Of a stretch of 36,831 nt of DNA, positions 22,660 through 30,832 are shown one piece after another. Each line of letters begins with the position of its first letter. The first letter of the stretch is position 1. The DNA is taken from contig JAEESS010000020.1 of the NCBI GenBank assembly GCA_016286445.1, positions 1 through 36,831 on the forward strand. The letters run 5' to 3'. The DNA is from Bacillota bacterium. Its GTDB lineage: Bacteria; Bacillota; Clostridia; Christensenellales; CAG-138. Made by a program: the position numbers and the translations under genes. The notes beneath the pieces were generated by a model. That model ran no database searches. It saw only the letters and a program-made list of their open reading frames with translations, and was not told the origin of the DNA.

Positions 22660-24171
22660 TCAGTGCAGCACCGTGCAGACGCGCTTCGCTTCCGCAAGCT
22701 TCTTGTCCGGCAGCGGACGCACAACGTACTTTTCGGGATGCATGCTGTCGTTTCCGCGCACATAGAACGTCGCGTCCCCGACCTCCGGGAACAGCGTGCC
22801 GTTGCGCTTTTCGAGCTGTTCCATGACGGCTTTGACGTCCGGATGCACCTCGATGTACATGCGGCGGATCTTCGAGCCCTTCAGAATCTGCAGCGTCTGC
22901 TTGCGAAGCTTGTTGAACACCGTATGCGGCGCAAGCACCTTTCCCTCGCCCTCGCAGCACGGGCAGGTGATCTTCAGCGTGTCGCCGATGCTTCTGCCGG
23001 TCTTTTTGCGCGTAAGCTCAACGAGTCCGAGCCGCGTGAAGCCGAACACATGCGAGCGCGTGTGATCGTCGTGCATCGCGGTTTTCAGCGTCTGCAGCAC
23101 GAGCTGGCGGTTCGATTCCTTCTCCATGTCGATGAAATCGATGACCACGATGCCGCCGATGTCGCGAAGCCGCAGCTGCAGCGCGATCTCCGCCGCCGCC
23201 TCGCAGTTGGTCGCCGTGATCGTCTTTTCGAGATTGTCCTTGCCGACGTACTTGCCGGTGTTGACGTCGATGACCGTCAGCGCCTCCGCGCGGTCGATGA
23301 TAAGATATCCGCCGCTCTTGAGCCAGACCTTTCGTGCAAGCGCGCGCTCGATCTTGCTCTCCGCTTCGCAGCGCTCGAACAGCGCTTCGCTGTCCTTGAA
23401 GAGGATGCGCGCCTTGAGCTTCGGTGCCATGACCGACGCGATATCGCGGAGTTCGTTATAGGCGTTGATGTCGTTGACAAAGAGCCGGTCGACGTCGCGC
23501 ATCAGAAGATCGCGCACGGTGCGGAACAGAAGGCTCTGTTCCTCATGCAGCATCTTCGGCGCTTTGACCGTCTTCGCCTTCTTCTGAATCTCCTCATAGA
23601 GCAGCTTCAGCGAATCGATCTCCTCGACGAACGCTTCCTTGGTGCGGCCTGCAGACGCGGTGCGCACGATGATGCCCATGCCGTCGGGCTTGAGCTCCTT
23701 GATGAGCTTCCGGAGGCGCGTACGCTCCTCTTCCTTTTCGATGCGGCGCGACACGCCGACGTATTCGACGGTCGGCATCAGCACGAGCGAGCGTCCCGCA
23801 AGCGTGATGTGCGTCGTCACGCGAGCGCCCTTGGTGCCGATCGGATCCTTGGCAACCTGCACGATCACGGTCTGACCGGGTTTCAGCATGTCGCCGATCT
23901 TGCGCGTTTCGGGAATCTTTTCAAGTTCGTCGTACGCGTCGCCCGGCGTAAAGACGTCGCCCGCGTACAGGAACGCGTTCTTTTCGAGTCCGATGTCCAC
24001 AAACGCCGCCTGCATGCCGGGAAGCACGTTCTGGACCTTGCCTAAGTAGATGTTGCCGACGAGGCGTTCGCTGCCCTCCTGCTCCACATAGAGCTCGACG
24101 GGCGTGCCGTCCTCGACGACCGCAACGCGCGTATTGAACGCGTTTGCGTCAACGAGAATTTCTTTATTCAT
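22660..24171 (-). CDS. rng: ribonuclease E/G family endoribonuclease
   Basis: This 503-residue RNase G-type enzyme has an N-terminal S1 RNA-binding domain (about 35-125, LVGNIYLGKVQNVLPGMQAAF) and a 5'-sensor/RNase H-like region. The DNase I-like catalytic core has metal-binding Asp residues in VIDVNTGKYVG and GIVVIDFIDM. The zinc-link CPCCEGEG supports tetramer formation. There is no long C-terminal scaffold as in E. coli RNase E. The enzyme makes 5'-monophosphate-dependent cuts in rRNA precursors and mRNA. It follows the two radical-SAM-associated genes in one operon and precedes rplU, the usual clostridial order. Confidence 0.95.
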   Translation of the reverse strand: MNKEILVDANAFNTRVAVVEDGTPVELYVEQEGSERLVGNIYLGKVQNVLPGMQAAFVDIGLEKNAFLYAGDVFTPGDAYDELEKIPETRKIGDMLKPGQTVIVQVAKDPIGTKGARVTTHITLAGRSLVLMPTVEYVGVSRRIEKEEERTRLRKLIKELKPDGMGIIVRTASAGRTKEAFVEEIDSLKLLYEEIQKKAKTVKAPKMLHEEQSLLFRTVRDLLMRDVDRLFVNDINAYNELRDIASVMAPKLKARILFKDSEALFERCEAESKIERALARKVWLKSGGYLIIDRAEALTVIDVNTGKYVGKDNLEKTITATNCEAAAEIALQLRLRDIGGIVVIDFIDMEKESNRQLVLQTLKTAMHDDHTRSHVFGFTRLGLVELTRKKTGRSIGDTLKITCPCCEGEGKVLAPHTVFNKLRKQTLQILKGSKIRRMYIEVHPDVKAVMEQLEKRNGTLFPEVGDATFYVRGNDSMHPEKYVVRPLPDKKLAEAKRVCTVLH

Positions 24172-24183
24172 AAATACCTTTCC

Positions 24184-24864
24184 TTACCGGAGGCGCGGCA
24201 AGCGGTCGGATCCCTCGAAGCAGAGGGAAATGCGATGCGCCGTGAAAAAGCCGTTCAGGTGCAATCGGTCGAACAGCGCGCGCACAAACGTTTCCGCGCG
24301 CAGTCCGCCAGCTGCCGTCAGCGTGCCCACGACGTCAAGAATCGCGGATGAATCCGAAACTTCCTTGACGGAGGCCTCCAAAATGTCCGGACGAATGTCG
24401 GCGGGCTTGACGCCGCTCTTCGTCTTTTTGTCGACGATCACGGGTTCGTTCCCCATGATCGAGCGCACCGCGTTTTGAACCTGCTGTTCCGAAACGGGCG
24501 CGTCAAAGTGCACGGTCAGTTCATAGTGTGCCGCGCGGATCAGTTTTGATAACGTGTCGATGCCGTCGTCGGCTTCGAACGCCTCGACCACGCGCATGCC
24601 GTCCGGCAGAACGGGATTGACGCGGTCGATGAAGGTCTGCGGCTCGATCGGGCGGTCGAGTTCGACCTCGAACCATTCGCCGTCGCTCGTATAGCCGGTC
24701 GCGAGCGCCGTGGCGAACGAGAGCTTCGGATGCGGATTGAACCCCTTCGAATACGCAAGCGGCAGGTTCGCGCGGCGAAACGCGCGCTGCAGCGTGCGCT
24801 GCACGTCCAGATGCGACGTGTAGGAGATCTCTTTATTCTTTTGAAATGCGGCAATAATCCTCAC
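24184..24864 (-). CDS. TIGR03936 family radical SAM-associated protein (DUF2344)
   Basis: This 226-residue protein opens with the motif SYTSHLDVQRTLQRAFRRA and then AYSKGFNPHPKLSFA, both typical of the family (TIGR03936/DUF2344). It is always found beside, or fused to, a TIGR03960 radical SAM protein, as here. No catalytic chemistry has been defined to my knowledge. The pair is presumed to modify a translation-linked substrate because it sits next to RNase G and ribosomal protein genes. Its ATG lies inside the end of the upstream gene (32-bp overlap), implying translational coupling. Confidence 0.92.
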   Translation of the reverse strand: MRIIAAFQKNKEISYTSHLDVQRTLQRAFRRANLPLAYSKGFNPHPKLSFATALATGYTSDGEWFEVELDRPIEPQTFIDRVNPVLPDGMRVVEAFEADDGIDTLSKLIRAAHYELTVHFDAPVSEQQVQNAVRSIMGNEPVIVDKKTKSGVKPADIRPDILEASVKEVSDSSAILDVVGTLTAAGGLRAETFVRALFDRLHLNGFFTAHRISLCFEGSDRLPRLR

Positions 24865-26674
24865 AGCGTTCTCCGAAACATCCGTTGCAGCCTTCGCGGC
24901 AGTCCTTCGTGGTGCGCGCTTCCTTTGCGCGGTTCCATTCGCGCTTGAGATACGATACCGTGGTCAGCGCGTCGACGATCTCCCACGGCAAAGGTTCTTC
25001 GGGATCGCGTTCCCGATACGCGTATTCGTCCATCGTCAGTCCGTTCGCCGCGAATGCCTCCGCCCAGGCGTCCGGCTTGAAGTGCTCCGCCCACGAATCG
25101 AAGCGGCAGCCGCGCTCGAATGCATCGACGAGCACCGGTGCAAGCCTGCGGTCGCCGCGCGAGAACACGGCTTCGAGCACCGACAGCACCGACGGATGGC
25201 AATGCAGCTCGCCGCCGCGCACGCCCTTCATGGCGGTTTTCAGCAGCTGCTGTTTTCTGCGGATCTCCTCCTGCTCGTTCTGTCCCACCCACTGGAACGC
25301 CGTCCAGGGTTTCGGCACGAACGTCGACACGCTGACGGTCACGCGGAAGCCCATGCCGCGCTGCTCCTTCGGGAGCCGGTAAAAGCAGGCGGAAACCTTC
25401 CGTGCAAGGTCCGCGATGCCGAGGATATCCTCGTCCGTCTCGGTCGGCAGCCCGATCATGAAATACAGCTTGACGCCGCACCAGCCCGCGGTGAACGCGT
25501 CGGTGACCGCCCGCAGAAGGTCCTCCTCCGTCACGTTCTTGTTGATGACGTCGCGCATGCGCTGCGTGCCCGCTTCCGGCGCGAAGGTCAGACCGCCCTT
25601 GCGCACCGTCTGCATCTTTTCGAGGTCTTCCTTGAGCAGCGAGTCGATGCGCAGCGACGGCAGCGACACGGAAACCTTCTGCTCCGCCATGTCGTCGATG
25701 ATGCGCGGCAGCAGTTCGTGCAGTTCCGAATAGTCGCCGGTACTGAGCGAGAGCAGCGAAACCTCGTCGTAGCCGGTGCAGCGCACGAGATCGCGCGTCT
25801 GCGAAAGCAGCGTTTCCTTTTTGCGCTCGCGCACGGGGCGGTAGATATAGCCCGCCTGACAGAAACGGCACCCGCGCGTACAGCCGCGCATGACCTCGAC
25901 CGCCACGCGGTCGTGTACGATCTGCATATGCGGCACGAGCTGTCTGCCGACGTACGGCGCTTTGTCGAGGTCCCGCACCACGCGGCGGCGGACGCGCTCC
26001 GGCGCAAGCGGGTTTTTGCGCTCCATGCGCACATAGCGTCCGTTTTCGAACACCGGCTCGTAGAACGACGGCACATAGACGCCCTCGATCGCGGAAAGCC
26101 GCTCCAAAAGCTCCGTTCTGGATACGCCGTCCGCCCTTGCCCTGCGCATGCAGTTGACGATCTCCGGCTCCATGTCCTCGCCGTCGCCGACCAGAATCGC
26201 GTCGAAGAACGGCGCGATCGGCTCCGGATTGCAGGTGCACGGACCGCCCGCCACGATCAGCGGATACGAACCGTCACGCTCGCTTGCAAGGAACGGAATG
26301 CCCGAAAGCTTCAGCATCGTCAGCACGTTCGTATAGCACATCTCGTACAGCAGCGAGAAGCCCACGATGTCGAAATCCTTAAGAGGCGATTTCGTTTCGA
26401 GCGTGAACAGCGGTTCGCCCGCCTCCGTAAGCGCGCGTTCCATGTCGGTCCACGGCGCATAGCAGCGTTCGCAGTAGACGCCGTCCATGCTGTTCAGCAC
26501 GTGATACAGAATGCGGCTGCCCTGGTGCGACATGCCGATCTCGTACACGTCGGGAAAGCACAGCGCAAAGCGGAAGTCATACGACTCCTTCTTCGTCATG
26601 TTCCACTCGTTTCCGAGATAGCGCGCGGGTTTTTCCACGCGGCTCAAAAGCTTGTCCAGCGCAATCGCGTCCAA
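24833..26674 (-). CDS. TIGR03960 family B12-binding-domain radical SAM protein
   Basis: This 613-residue protein has a B12-binding-like N-terminal half (about 30-180, with FPDVYEIGMSHQG and VAGGPCTCNPEP). The radical SAM domain has the cluster motif CTRGCRFC (Cys265, 269, 272). A C-terminal cysteine-rich tail, CREGCNGCFGERCEDYC, may bind a second metal centre. The function is unknown; the tight link with TIGR03936 and rng suggests RNA or ribosome modification. TTG 26674 is taken as the start because AGG lies 7 nt upstream and the family N-terminus is matched. It is transcribed from the palindromic promoter at 26709-26743. Confidence 0.92.
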   Translation of the reverse strand: MDAIALDKLLSRVEKPARYLGNEWNMTKKESYDFRFALCFPDVYEIGMSHQGSRILYHVLNSMDGVYCERCYAPWTDMERALTEAGEPLFTLETKSPLKDFDIVGFSLLYEMCYTNVLTMLKLSGIPFLASERDGSYPLIVAGGPCTCNPEPIAPFFDAILVGDGEDMEPEIVNCMRRARADGVSRTELLERLSAIEGVYVPSFYEPVFENGRYVRMERKNPLAPERVRRRVVRDLDKAPYVGRQLVPHMQIVHDRVAVEVMRGCTRGCRFCQAGYIYRPVRERKKETLLSQTRDLVRCTGYDEVSLLSLSTGDYSELHELLPRIIDDMAEQKVSVSLPSLRIDSLLKEDLEKMQTVRKGGLTFAPEAGTQRMRDVINKNVTEEDLLRAVTDAFTAGWCGVKLYFMIGLPTETDEDILGIADLARKVSACFYRLPKEQRGMGFRVTVSVSTFVPKPWTAFQWVGQNEQEEIRRKQQLLKTAMKGVRGGELHCHPSVLSVLEAVFSRGDRRLAPVLVDAFERGCRFDSWAEHFKPDAWAEAFAANGLTMDEYAYRERDPEEPLPWEIVDALTTVSYLKREWNRAKEARTTKDCREGCNGCFGERCEDYCRISKE

Positions 26675-26708
26675 AACAGGTCCTCACATTCATAAGATCA
26701 CAATATAA

Positions 26709-26743
26709 CATGGTATTATACCATGCAATTTTTCTGCGGTCAA
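26709..26743 (-). promoter_or_regulatory. promoter with palindrome over the -10, for the radical SAM-rng operon
   Basis: On the minus strand TTGACC (26738-26743) and TATAAT (26715-26720) are separated by 17 bp. A perfect palindrome with 8-bp arms, CATGGTAT-T-ATACCATG (26709-26725), is centred on the -10. The -35 lies within the last codons of the spoIVFB-like gene. The symmetry could be a repressor site. Confidence 0.75.
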
Positions 26744-27603
26744 TCGAAAAAAACATCTTTCAGCTTCGCATCGTATCCGCAGCGCGAAACGGCGTCGATC
26801 AGCGCGTTTTCATCGGCTTCCGTCCGGCGGTCCTGCGACTCGATGCGAAAGATCGTGAATCGCTTCGCGGAGAGCGCCCGCATCGCCGCGCCGAGCGTCG
26901 CCGAGCCGTCGATCAACACCGTCTGCGTCAGCAACGGCGTCCCCGTCTGCGCAGCCGTGCGGCGTTCGATCACCCTTTCGATCACATTCGTCCGCACGCG
27001 TTTCCATTCCGTCCATGCCGAAACGAGCAGATACGGCGCGATGCCGAACAGCGTCCACGCGGGCAGTCCCTTTCCGAGACAGTACACGCCGAGCAGCACG
27101 AGCAGCGCGCAGATCACGGCGGTAAACGCGAGCGACACGCGCCGCGCCGCGCGTTCCCCCGCGGTGCGCAGAAGAAGCGACTTCGCGATCCTGCCGCCGT
27201 CCAGCGGATACGCGGGCAGCAGATTCAGCAGCGCCAAAGCTGCGTTCGTATACACAAACGGCTCCGCGTCCTGCGCGTACGCGGGCAGCAGATGACAGAA
27301 CAGCCGCGCGACGCTTGCCGTCACAAACGAGCCGAGCGGTCCCGCAAGCGCGGCGATCCATTCCCCGTCGTTCTGTGCGCAGACCGGATCGAGGTCCATC
27401 ACCGCGCCGAACGGATACAGGGACACGCAGCGGATCGCATAACCGAGATTCCTCGCCGCGATCGCGTGCGCGCATTCATGCAGAAACAGCGACAGCACCG
27501 CAAGCGCAAGCGCTTTTCCCTCGCCCAGTACGATCAGGGCGGCAAAAAGCGGAAGCACGCCGATCGATAGGCGAACCTCCGCTTTCCCGATGCGAACGCT
27601 CAT
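26740..27603 (-). CDS. spoIVFB: M50 family site-2 protease, SpoIVFB-like
   Basis: This 287-residue intramembrane metalloprotease has the zinc motif HECAH (His42, Glu43, His46) in TM2 and the third ligand Asp135 in NLLPAYPLDGGRI. The C-terminal 75 residues (IDGSATLGAAMRALSAKRFTI) form a CBS-like domain, as in SpoIVFB. In Bacillus, SpoIVFB cleaves pro-sigma-K in the mother cell during sporulation. The synteny with an upstream M23-like gene and downstream rng-rplU-prp-rpmA supports that identity. Start ATG overlaps the upstream stop by 4 nt (ATGA), so translation is coupled. Whether the organism sporulates cannot be decided from this window. Confidence 0.85.
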   Translation of the reverse strand: MSVRIGKAEVRLSIGVLPLFAALIVLGEGKALALAVLSLFLHECAHAIAARNLGYAIRCVSLYPFGAVMDLDPVCAQNDGEWIAALAGPLGSFVTASVARLFCHLLPAYAQDAEPFVYTNAALALLNLLPAYPLDGGRIAKSLLLRTAGERAARRVSLAFTAVICALLVLLGVYCLGKGLPAWTLFGIAPYLLVSAWTEWKRVRTNVIERVIERRTAAQTGTPLLTQTVLIDGSATLGAAMRALSAKRFTIFRIESQDRRTEADENALIDAVSRCGYDAKLKDVFFD

Positions 27604-28247
27604 TCGTTGCCGAGCGACAGATCGACATATTCGGTCGGATCCTGCGGCGCGCCCTTTTCGAGCACCTTGAGATAGATGCTTCTGCCCGGCGCAACCGTGC
27701 CGAGCACGTCCCCCGCCTGTACCTCGCTGTCCGTCTGAACGGAAACCGTCTCAAAGCCGTAATAGACAGTTTCGCAGTCGGTGTCGGACCGGATGCGCAC
27801 GCAGCTGCCGAGCTGTTCATCCTGTTCGATCGAAAACACCCTGCCCGCCATGCAGGCGCTGACCGTGCCCGAGATCGCCGTGAACCGCAGCAGCTGTCCG
27901 TCGCGCAAAAGCTCAATATCGTTGCTCATCACCGGCGCCGTCCATTTCGCAAACGCGCCGGTCTCCACATAGTGCAGCGAGCCGATCTGTTCCCGCTGCT
28001 GCCGTTCCGTATCGGACGGATCGCTGTACGCGCTCGTTTCCACGACGTCGCCGCCGGTTTTGCCGACGCCGAACGCGCGCACGATGATCGCAAGCGCCAG
28101 AACGGCGGCGCACAGGCTGATCTTGATCACCATTCCGCTTGCGTCAACCTTCACGTCCGGCTTTTTGCTTTCGACCGCAAAGTCCGTTTCGTGCTCGAAT
28201 CCGTCGCGGCTGCGCTCGTACTGTACCTTCATTTCGTCAAGTTTCAT
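27600..28247 (-). CDS. spoIVFA: SpoIVFA-like membrane protein with degenerate M23 (LytM) domain
   Basis: This roughly 215-residue protein has a cytoplasmic N-terminus, one TM helix at about 39-61 and an extracytoplasmic LytM-type domain (GRVFSIEQDEQLGSCVRIRSD and VQTDSEVQAGDVLGTV). The HxH and HxxxD zinc ligands of active M23 peptidases are absent, as in SpoIVFA, which inhibits and positions SpoIVFB rather than cutting peptidoglycan. The frame is open to 28499, but ATG 28247 has a G-rich Shine-Dalgarno and gives the expected layout. It overlaps spoIVFB by 4 nt. The naming is by context plus architecture, not by close sequence match. Confidence 0.75.
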   Translation of the reverse strand: MKLDEMKVQYERSRDGFEHETDFAVESKKPDVKVDASGMVIKISLCAAVLALAIIVRAFGVGKTGGDVVETSAYSDPSDTERQQREQIGSLHYVETGAFAKWTAPVMSNDIELLRDGQLLRFTAISGTVSACMAGRVFSIEQDEQLGSCVRIRSDTDCETVYYGFETVSVQTDSEVQAGDVLGTVAPGRSIYLKVLEKGAPQDPTEYVDLSLGNE

Positions 28248-28319
28248 ACCCGTTTCCCCCTTGCTGCAACAAATTACGCGGAGAAACGGAAAAACATTCC
28301 GCAAATCCATTTTGACGCA

Positions 28320-28346
28320 CGAAAAACGGCGCCTGTAAGCGCCGTT
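28320..28346 (-). terminator. terminator of the L,D-transpeptidase gene
   Basis: The stem AACGGCGC with GCGCCGTT (28325-28332 and 28339-28346) has loop CTGTAA and is followed on the minus strand by TTTCG. It lies 17 nt after the stop at 28363. Confidence 0.85.
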
Positions 28347-28362
28347 GCTGCCATGCGGTTTT

Positions 28363-29355
28363 TCAGGATTTCTTGACCGGCGGCTGTGTCGCCGAAACGT
28401 ACGGATACGCGGGATCGGTCTCGATTTCGTCGATCGTCCAGTTGTCGGTGTACGGCGTCGTCGCGACGGACAGGAACGCGTTGTCCTTCCACGGCGCAAG
28501 CTTCAGCTGCTCGCGGATCGCCTTCGTCTCTTCGTCGTTCTTGCTGCCGTCCCGGATCTCGCACTCGGTGCCGTAGCAGATGTTGTAATAGATCCAGCGC
28601 GCGTCCGGCACGGTCAGACGGATGCAGCCGTGCGACGCCTTGCTGCCGAGCGATTCATACGACAGCTTCTGGACGGAGGACAGATCGCGGCGCTTGTTGT
28701 AGAGCGTCGAATGGAAATACGTCTTGGAGAAGATCAGCGACCAGTACTGCGCGGATTCGGGCGAGGACGCGAACTTGCCGAAACGGACCTTGGTTTCCTT
28801 CATCTTGAAGACGCCGCGGCGCGTTTCGCTGCCGATGCGTCCGCTGCCGGTCGAACAGATCATATAGCGCACGGGAACGGTGTATTCGCCGGTTTCCGGA
28901 TCCTTCTTGTAGACCAGGACGACCTGCCAGTAGATGTCGACGACGATGCGGTAGGTATCCGGCGACGGATAACCCGCCGGCAAGCGGAACGTGCTTTCGT
29001 TGTTCGGATCGGCTTCGTTGAAGTCGTCCAGCGAGCCGACGAGCTCCTCAAAGCTCATGTTGACCGTCGGCGCATAGTACGAGAACGGAATCTCCGTCGG
29101 CGCGGGCGTATCGGTCGGTTCGGGCGTCGGCGTCGGATCCGGCGTCGGGATCGGCGTCTTCGGAACGTCCGTGACCGCGACGATTACAACTTCCTCCGCG
29201 GGCACCTGCGTCGCGGCAGGCGTCGGCGCGACAGTCGGCTGTTCCGCGACGGGCGCCGCCGTCACGGTGCTTTCGGACGGCGTATTGCAGGCAAACACGG
29301 ACAGCGCCGTGAGCAGTGCCAATATGAAAATACAAACTCGAATGCTTTGTTTCAT
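28363..29355 (-). CDS. L,D-transpeptidase (YkuD) lipoprotein
   Basis: This protein has 330 residues: a signal peptide with lipobox ending at Cys23 (SVFAC), a Pro/Thr-rich linker with TPTP-type repeats (about 35-90), and a YkuD catalytic domain (about 130-265). The active-site motif SHGCIRL includes His242 and the nucleophile Cys244. It should form 3-3 cross-links in peptidoglycan or attach proteins to it, acting outside the membrane. AGAGG lies 6 nt before the ATG. It has its own promoter and terminator and is adjacent to, but not in, the spoIVF block; a cortex or envelope role is possible. Confidence 0.93.
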   Translation of the reverse strand: MKQSIRVCIFILALLTALSVFACNTPSESTVTAAPVAEQPTVAPTPAATQVPAEEVVIVAVTDVPKTPIPTPDPTPTPEPTDTPAPTEIPFSYYAPTVNMSFEELVGSLDDFNEADPNNESTFRLPAGYPSPDTYRIVVDIYWQVVLVYKKDPETGEYTVPVRYMICSTGSGRIGSETRRGVFKMKETKVRFGKFASSPESAQYWSLIFSKTYFHSTLYNKRRDLSSVQKLSYESLGSKASHGCIRLTVPDARWIYYNICYGTECEIRDGSKNDEETKAIREQLKLAPWKDNAFLSVATTPYTDNWTIDEIETDPAYPYVSATQPPVKKS

Positions 29356-29377
29356 GCCTTACCTCTGATTTCGGTTT

Positions 29378-29406
29378 AGTTTACCACACTTTACGACGCC
29401 GGTAAA
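29378..29406 (-). promoter_or_regulatory. sigma-A promoter for the L,D-transpeptidase gene
   Basis: On the minus strand TTTACC (29401-29406) and TAAACT (29378-29383) are separated by 17 bp. The leader is about 15-20 nt. Confidence 0.6.
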
Positions 29407-29465
29407 CCCCGAATTTGTGTCAGAATTGCAAAATCTTCCAAAATAAACCATGCGTTATCCCAAAA

Positions 29466-29497
29466 TACGGGAAAAGCCGCCCGCAATCCTGACGGCT
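29466..29497 (-). terminator. probable terminator of the small lipoprotein operon
   Basis: On the minus strand GAAGCCG and CGGCTTTTC can pair around a GC-rich 13-nt loop, ending in TTTTCCC. It is about 10-15 nt after the stop at 29509. Confidence 0.6.
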
Positions 29498-29508
29498 TCT
29501 TGCATCGT

Positions 29509-29730
29509 CTATCGCTTTGCTTTCATGCGGAGCAGTATCCCGAGTATCACGCAGGAGGCGACGCCGAACGCGTACGGGACCGCATAGAGAAACGCCGTTC
29601 CCGCCGGCGCGCTGTACCCCATGTGCTCGATGCCGCAGAGCATCGCGCGGTACAGATACGCCACATGCGCGCACATGATATCCGAAAGCAGCACCGCAGC
29701 GCCGAAGCATACCCAACTGAGCTTTTTCAT
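29509..29730 (-). CDS. small two-TM membrane protein of unknown function
   Basis: This 73-residue protein has two hydrophobic helices (about 5-27 and 45-67) and a basic C-terminus (LLRMKAKR). I do not recognise a family. The first helix could be an uncleaved signal anchor. ATG 29730 has GGAGG 5 nt upstream and is preferred to the in-frame ATG at 29748, which overlaps the preceding gene. It follows a lipoprotein gene by 10 bp, so both may act at the membrane surface. Confidence 0.65.
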   Translation of the reverse strand: MKKLSWVCFGAAVLLSDIMCAHVAYLYRAMLCGIEHMGYSAPAGTAFLYAVPYAFGVASCVILGILLRMKAKR

Positions 29731-29740
29731 ATGAACCTCC

Positions 29741-30229
29741 TTAATCAAAGTCTGCGTTGATGCGCATCGTCCAATCGGACGATCCTCTGTCGATGTCGAT
29801 CGGAACGCCCATCAGCTGAAACGCGCTGTCAACATAATGTGTGCAAATCCAGAGTTCGTTTCCCGTTCTCCGATACCGGAAATGATCGGCTGTATCGCCG
29901 GGACAGAGTGTGAAAAAGTTATACTCCGGATTATCCGGTTCGTACAGCGTATGCGCTTTCAGATTGAGTATGAGACGCAGCGAACCGTTCTTCCGTATCT
30001 CGACCGTGTCGTCCTTTTCGACGGTTTCGCACCCGAGACCTTTGAACAGCGAAACGATCGGCACCATATTCGAGACTTCACTTGCCGCAGTTTCCGGATC
30101 GAATTCGTCAACCGGAATCTCCGTTCCATTGACGATCAGATGATACCCGTTCTCCTCCGTCTGCTTTGCGCATCCGATCGGGAGGATCGCGCACAGCAGC
30201 AGAACGAGCAGCAGCCGTACAACCTTCAT
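29741..30229 (-). CDS. lipoprotein with copper-amine-oxidase-N-like (stalk) domain
   Basis: This 162-residue protein has a signal peptide and the lipobox LPIGC (Cys at 20). The region SNMVPIVSLFKGLGCETVEKDD, followed by VEIRKNG and LRLILNLKAHTL, resembles the repeat-like domain called copper amine oxidase N-terminal or stalk domain. That domain is common on clostridial surface proteins, where it has no oxidase function. The remainder (YVDSAFQLMGVPIDID) fits the second half of that domain. A GGAAG Shine-Dalgarno lies upstream. The small membrane gene follows 10 bp downstream. The biological role is unknown. Confidence 0.7.
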   Translation of the reverse strand: MKVVRLLLVLLLCAILPIGCAKQTEENGYHLIVNGTEIPVDEFDPETAASEVSNMVPIVSLFKGLGCETVEKDDTVEIRKNGSLRLILNLKAHTLYEPDNPEYNFFTLCPGDTADHFRYRRTGNELWICTHYVDSAFQLMGVPIDIDRGSSDWTMRINADFD

Positions 30230-30301
30230 TTTTGTTTCTTCCTTTCCTGTGCTTTCACTTTATAAACACGGCAGCAGGCAAAAGTGTTACAAGTTTTTTT
30301 T

Positions 30302-30333
30302 GAAAAAAAGGAAAGCCGCCCTTGCGGACGGCT
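30302..30333 (-). terminator. terminator of the xdhABC operon
   Basis: An 8-bp stem with one G-T pair (30314-30321 with 30326-30333) has loop TTGC and is followed on the minus strand by TTCCTTTTTTT. It lies 7 nt after the stop at 30341. Confidence 0.88.
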
Positions 30334-30340
30334 GAAATTC

Positions 30341-30832
30341 TTATTCCGTCGGAATCCCGAGACGCCGTTTCATGGTCTTTTCGACCGCGTTCAGGATGTT
30401 TTCGTAGCCCGTGCAGCGGCAGAGATGACCGGAAAGAAGCTTTCGAAGCTCGTCGCGGGTGTAGAGCTTTTTGGTTTCGAGAATCTCCACGGCGGTCATG
30501 ATGAAGCCCGGCGTGCAGAAGCCGCACTGGATCGCGGTCTCCTCCATAAACGCCTGCTGGATGTCGGAAATCTCGCCGTTCGGACCGGTCAGGCTTTCGA
30601 GCGTGCGGATGTTCTTTCCGTCCGCCCAAGCCGCAAGATAGATGCAGGAATTGAACGCCTCGCCGTCGATCAGCACGTTGCACGCGCCGCATTCGCCGAC
30701 CTCGCAGCCCTTCTTGACGGACGTGAGATGGAAATCGTTGCGCAGCATGTCGGTGAGCGACGCGCGCACGTCGATCATCTGTTCGACTTCCTTGCCGTTG
30801 ATCGTGCAGTGAATCAGTTTGTATTGGCTCAT
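30341..30832 (-). CDS. xdhC: xanthine dehydrogenase-type [2Fe-2S] subunit
   Basis: This 163-residue iron-sulfur subunit has a plant-ferredoxin-like N-terminal domain with Cys43, 48, 51 and 63 (GCEVGECGACNV). A four-helix C-terminal domain has Cys103, 106, 138 and 140 (CGFCTPG and CRC). These bind the two [2Fe-2S] clusters that carry electrons between the molybdenum and FAD subunits. It overlaps the FAD subunit gene by 4 nt and is the last gene of the operon. The letter follows the E. coli xdhABC naming; substrate specificity is not implied. Confidence 0.94.
   Translation of the reverse strand: MSQYKLIHCTINGKEVEQMIDVRASLTDMLRNDFHLTSVKKGCEVGECGACNVLIDGEAFNSCIYLAAWADGKNIRTLESLTGPNGEISDIQQAFMEETAIQCGFCTPGFIMTAVEILETKKLYTRDELRKLLSGHLCRCTGYENILNAVEKTMKRRLGIPTE

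Noticed and set aside
25082-26695. A plus-strand open frame of over 500 codons opposite the TIGR03960 gene
   Set aside because: Antisense shadow; its composition is His/Arg/Ala-rich and it has no known motif.
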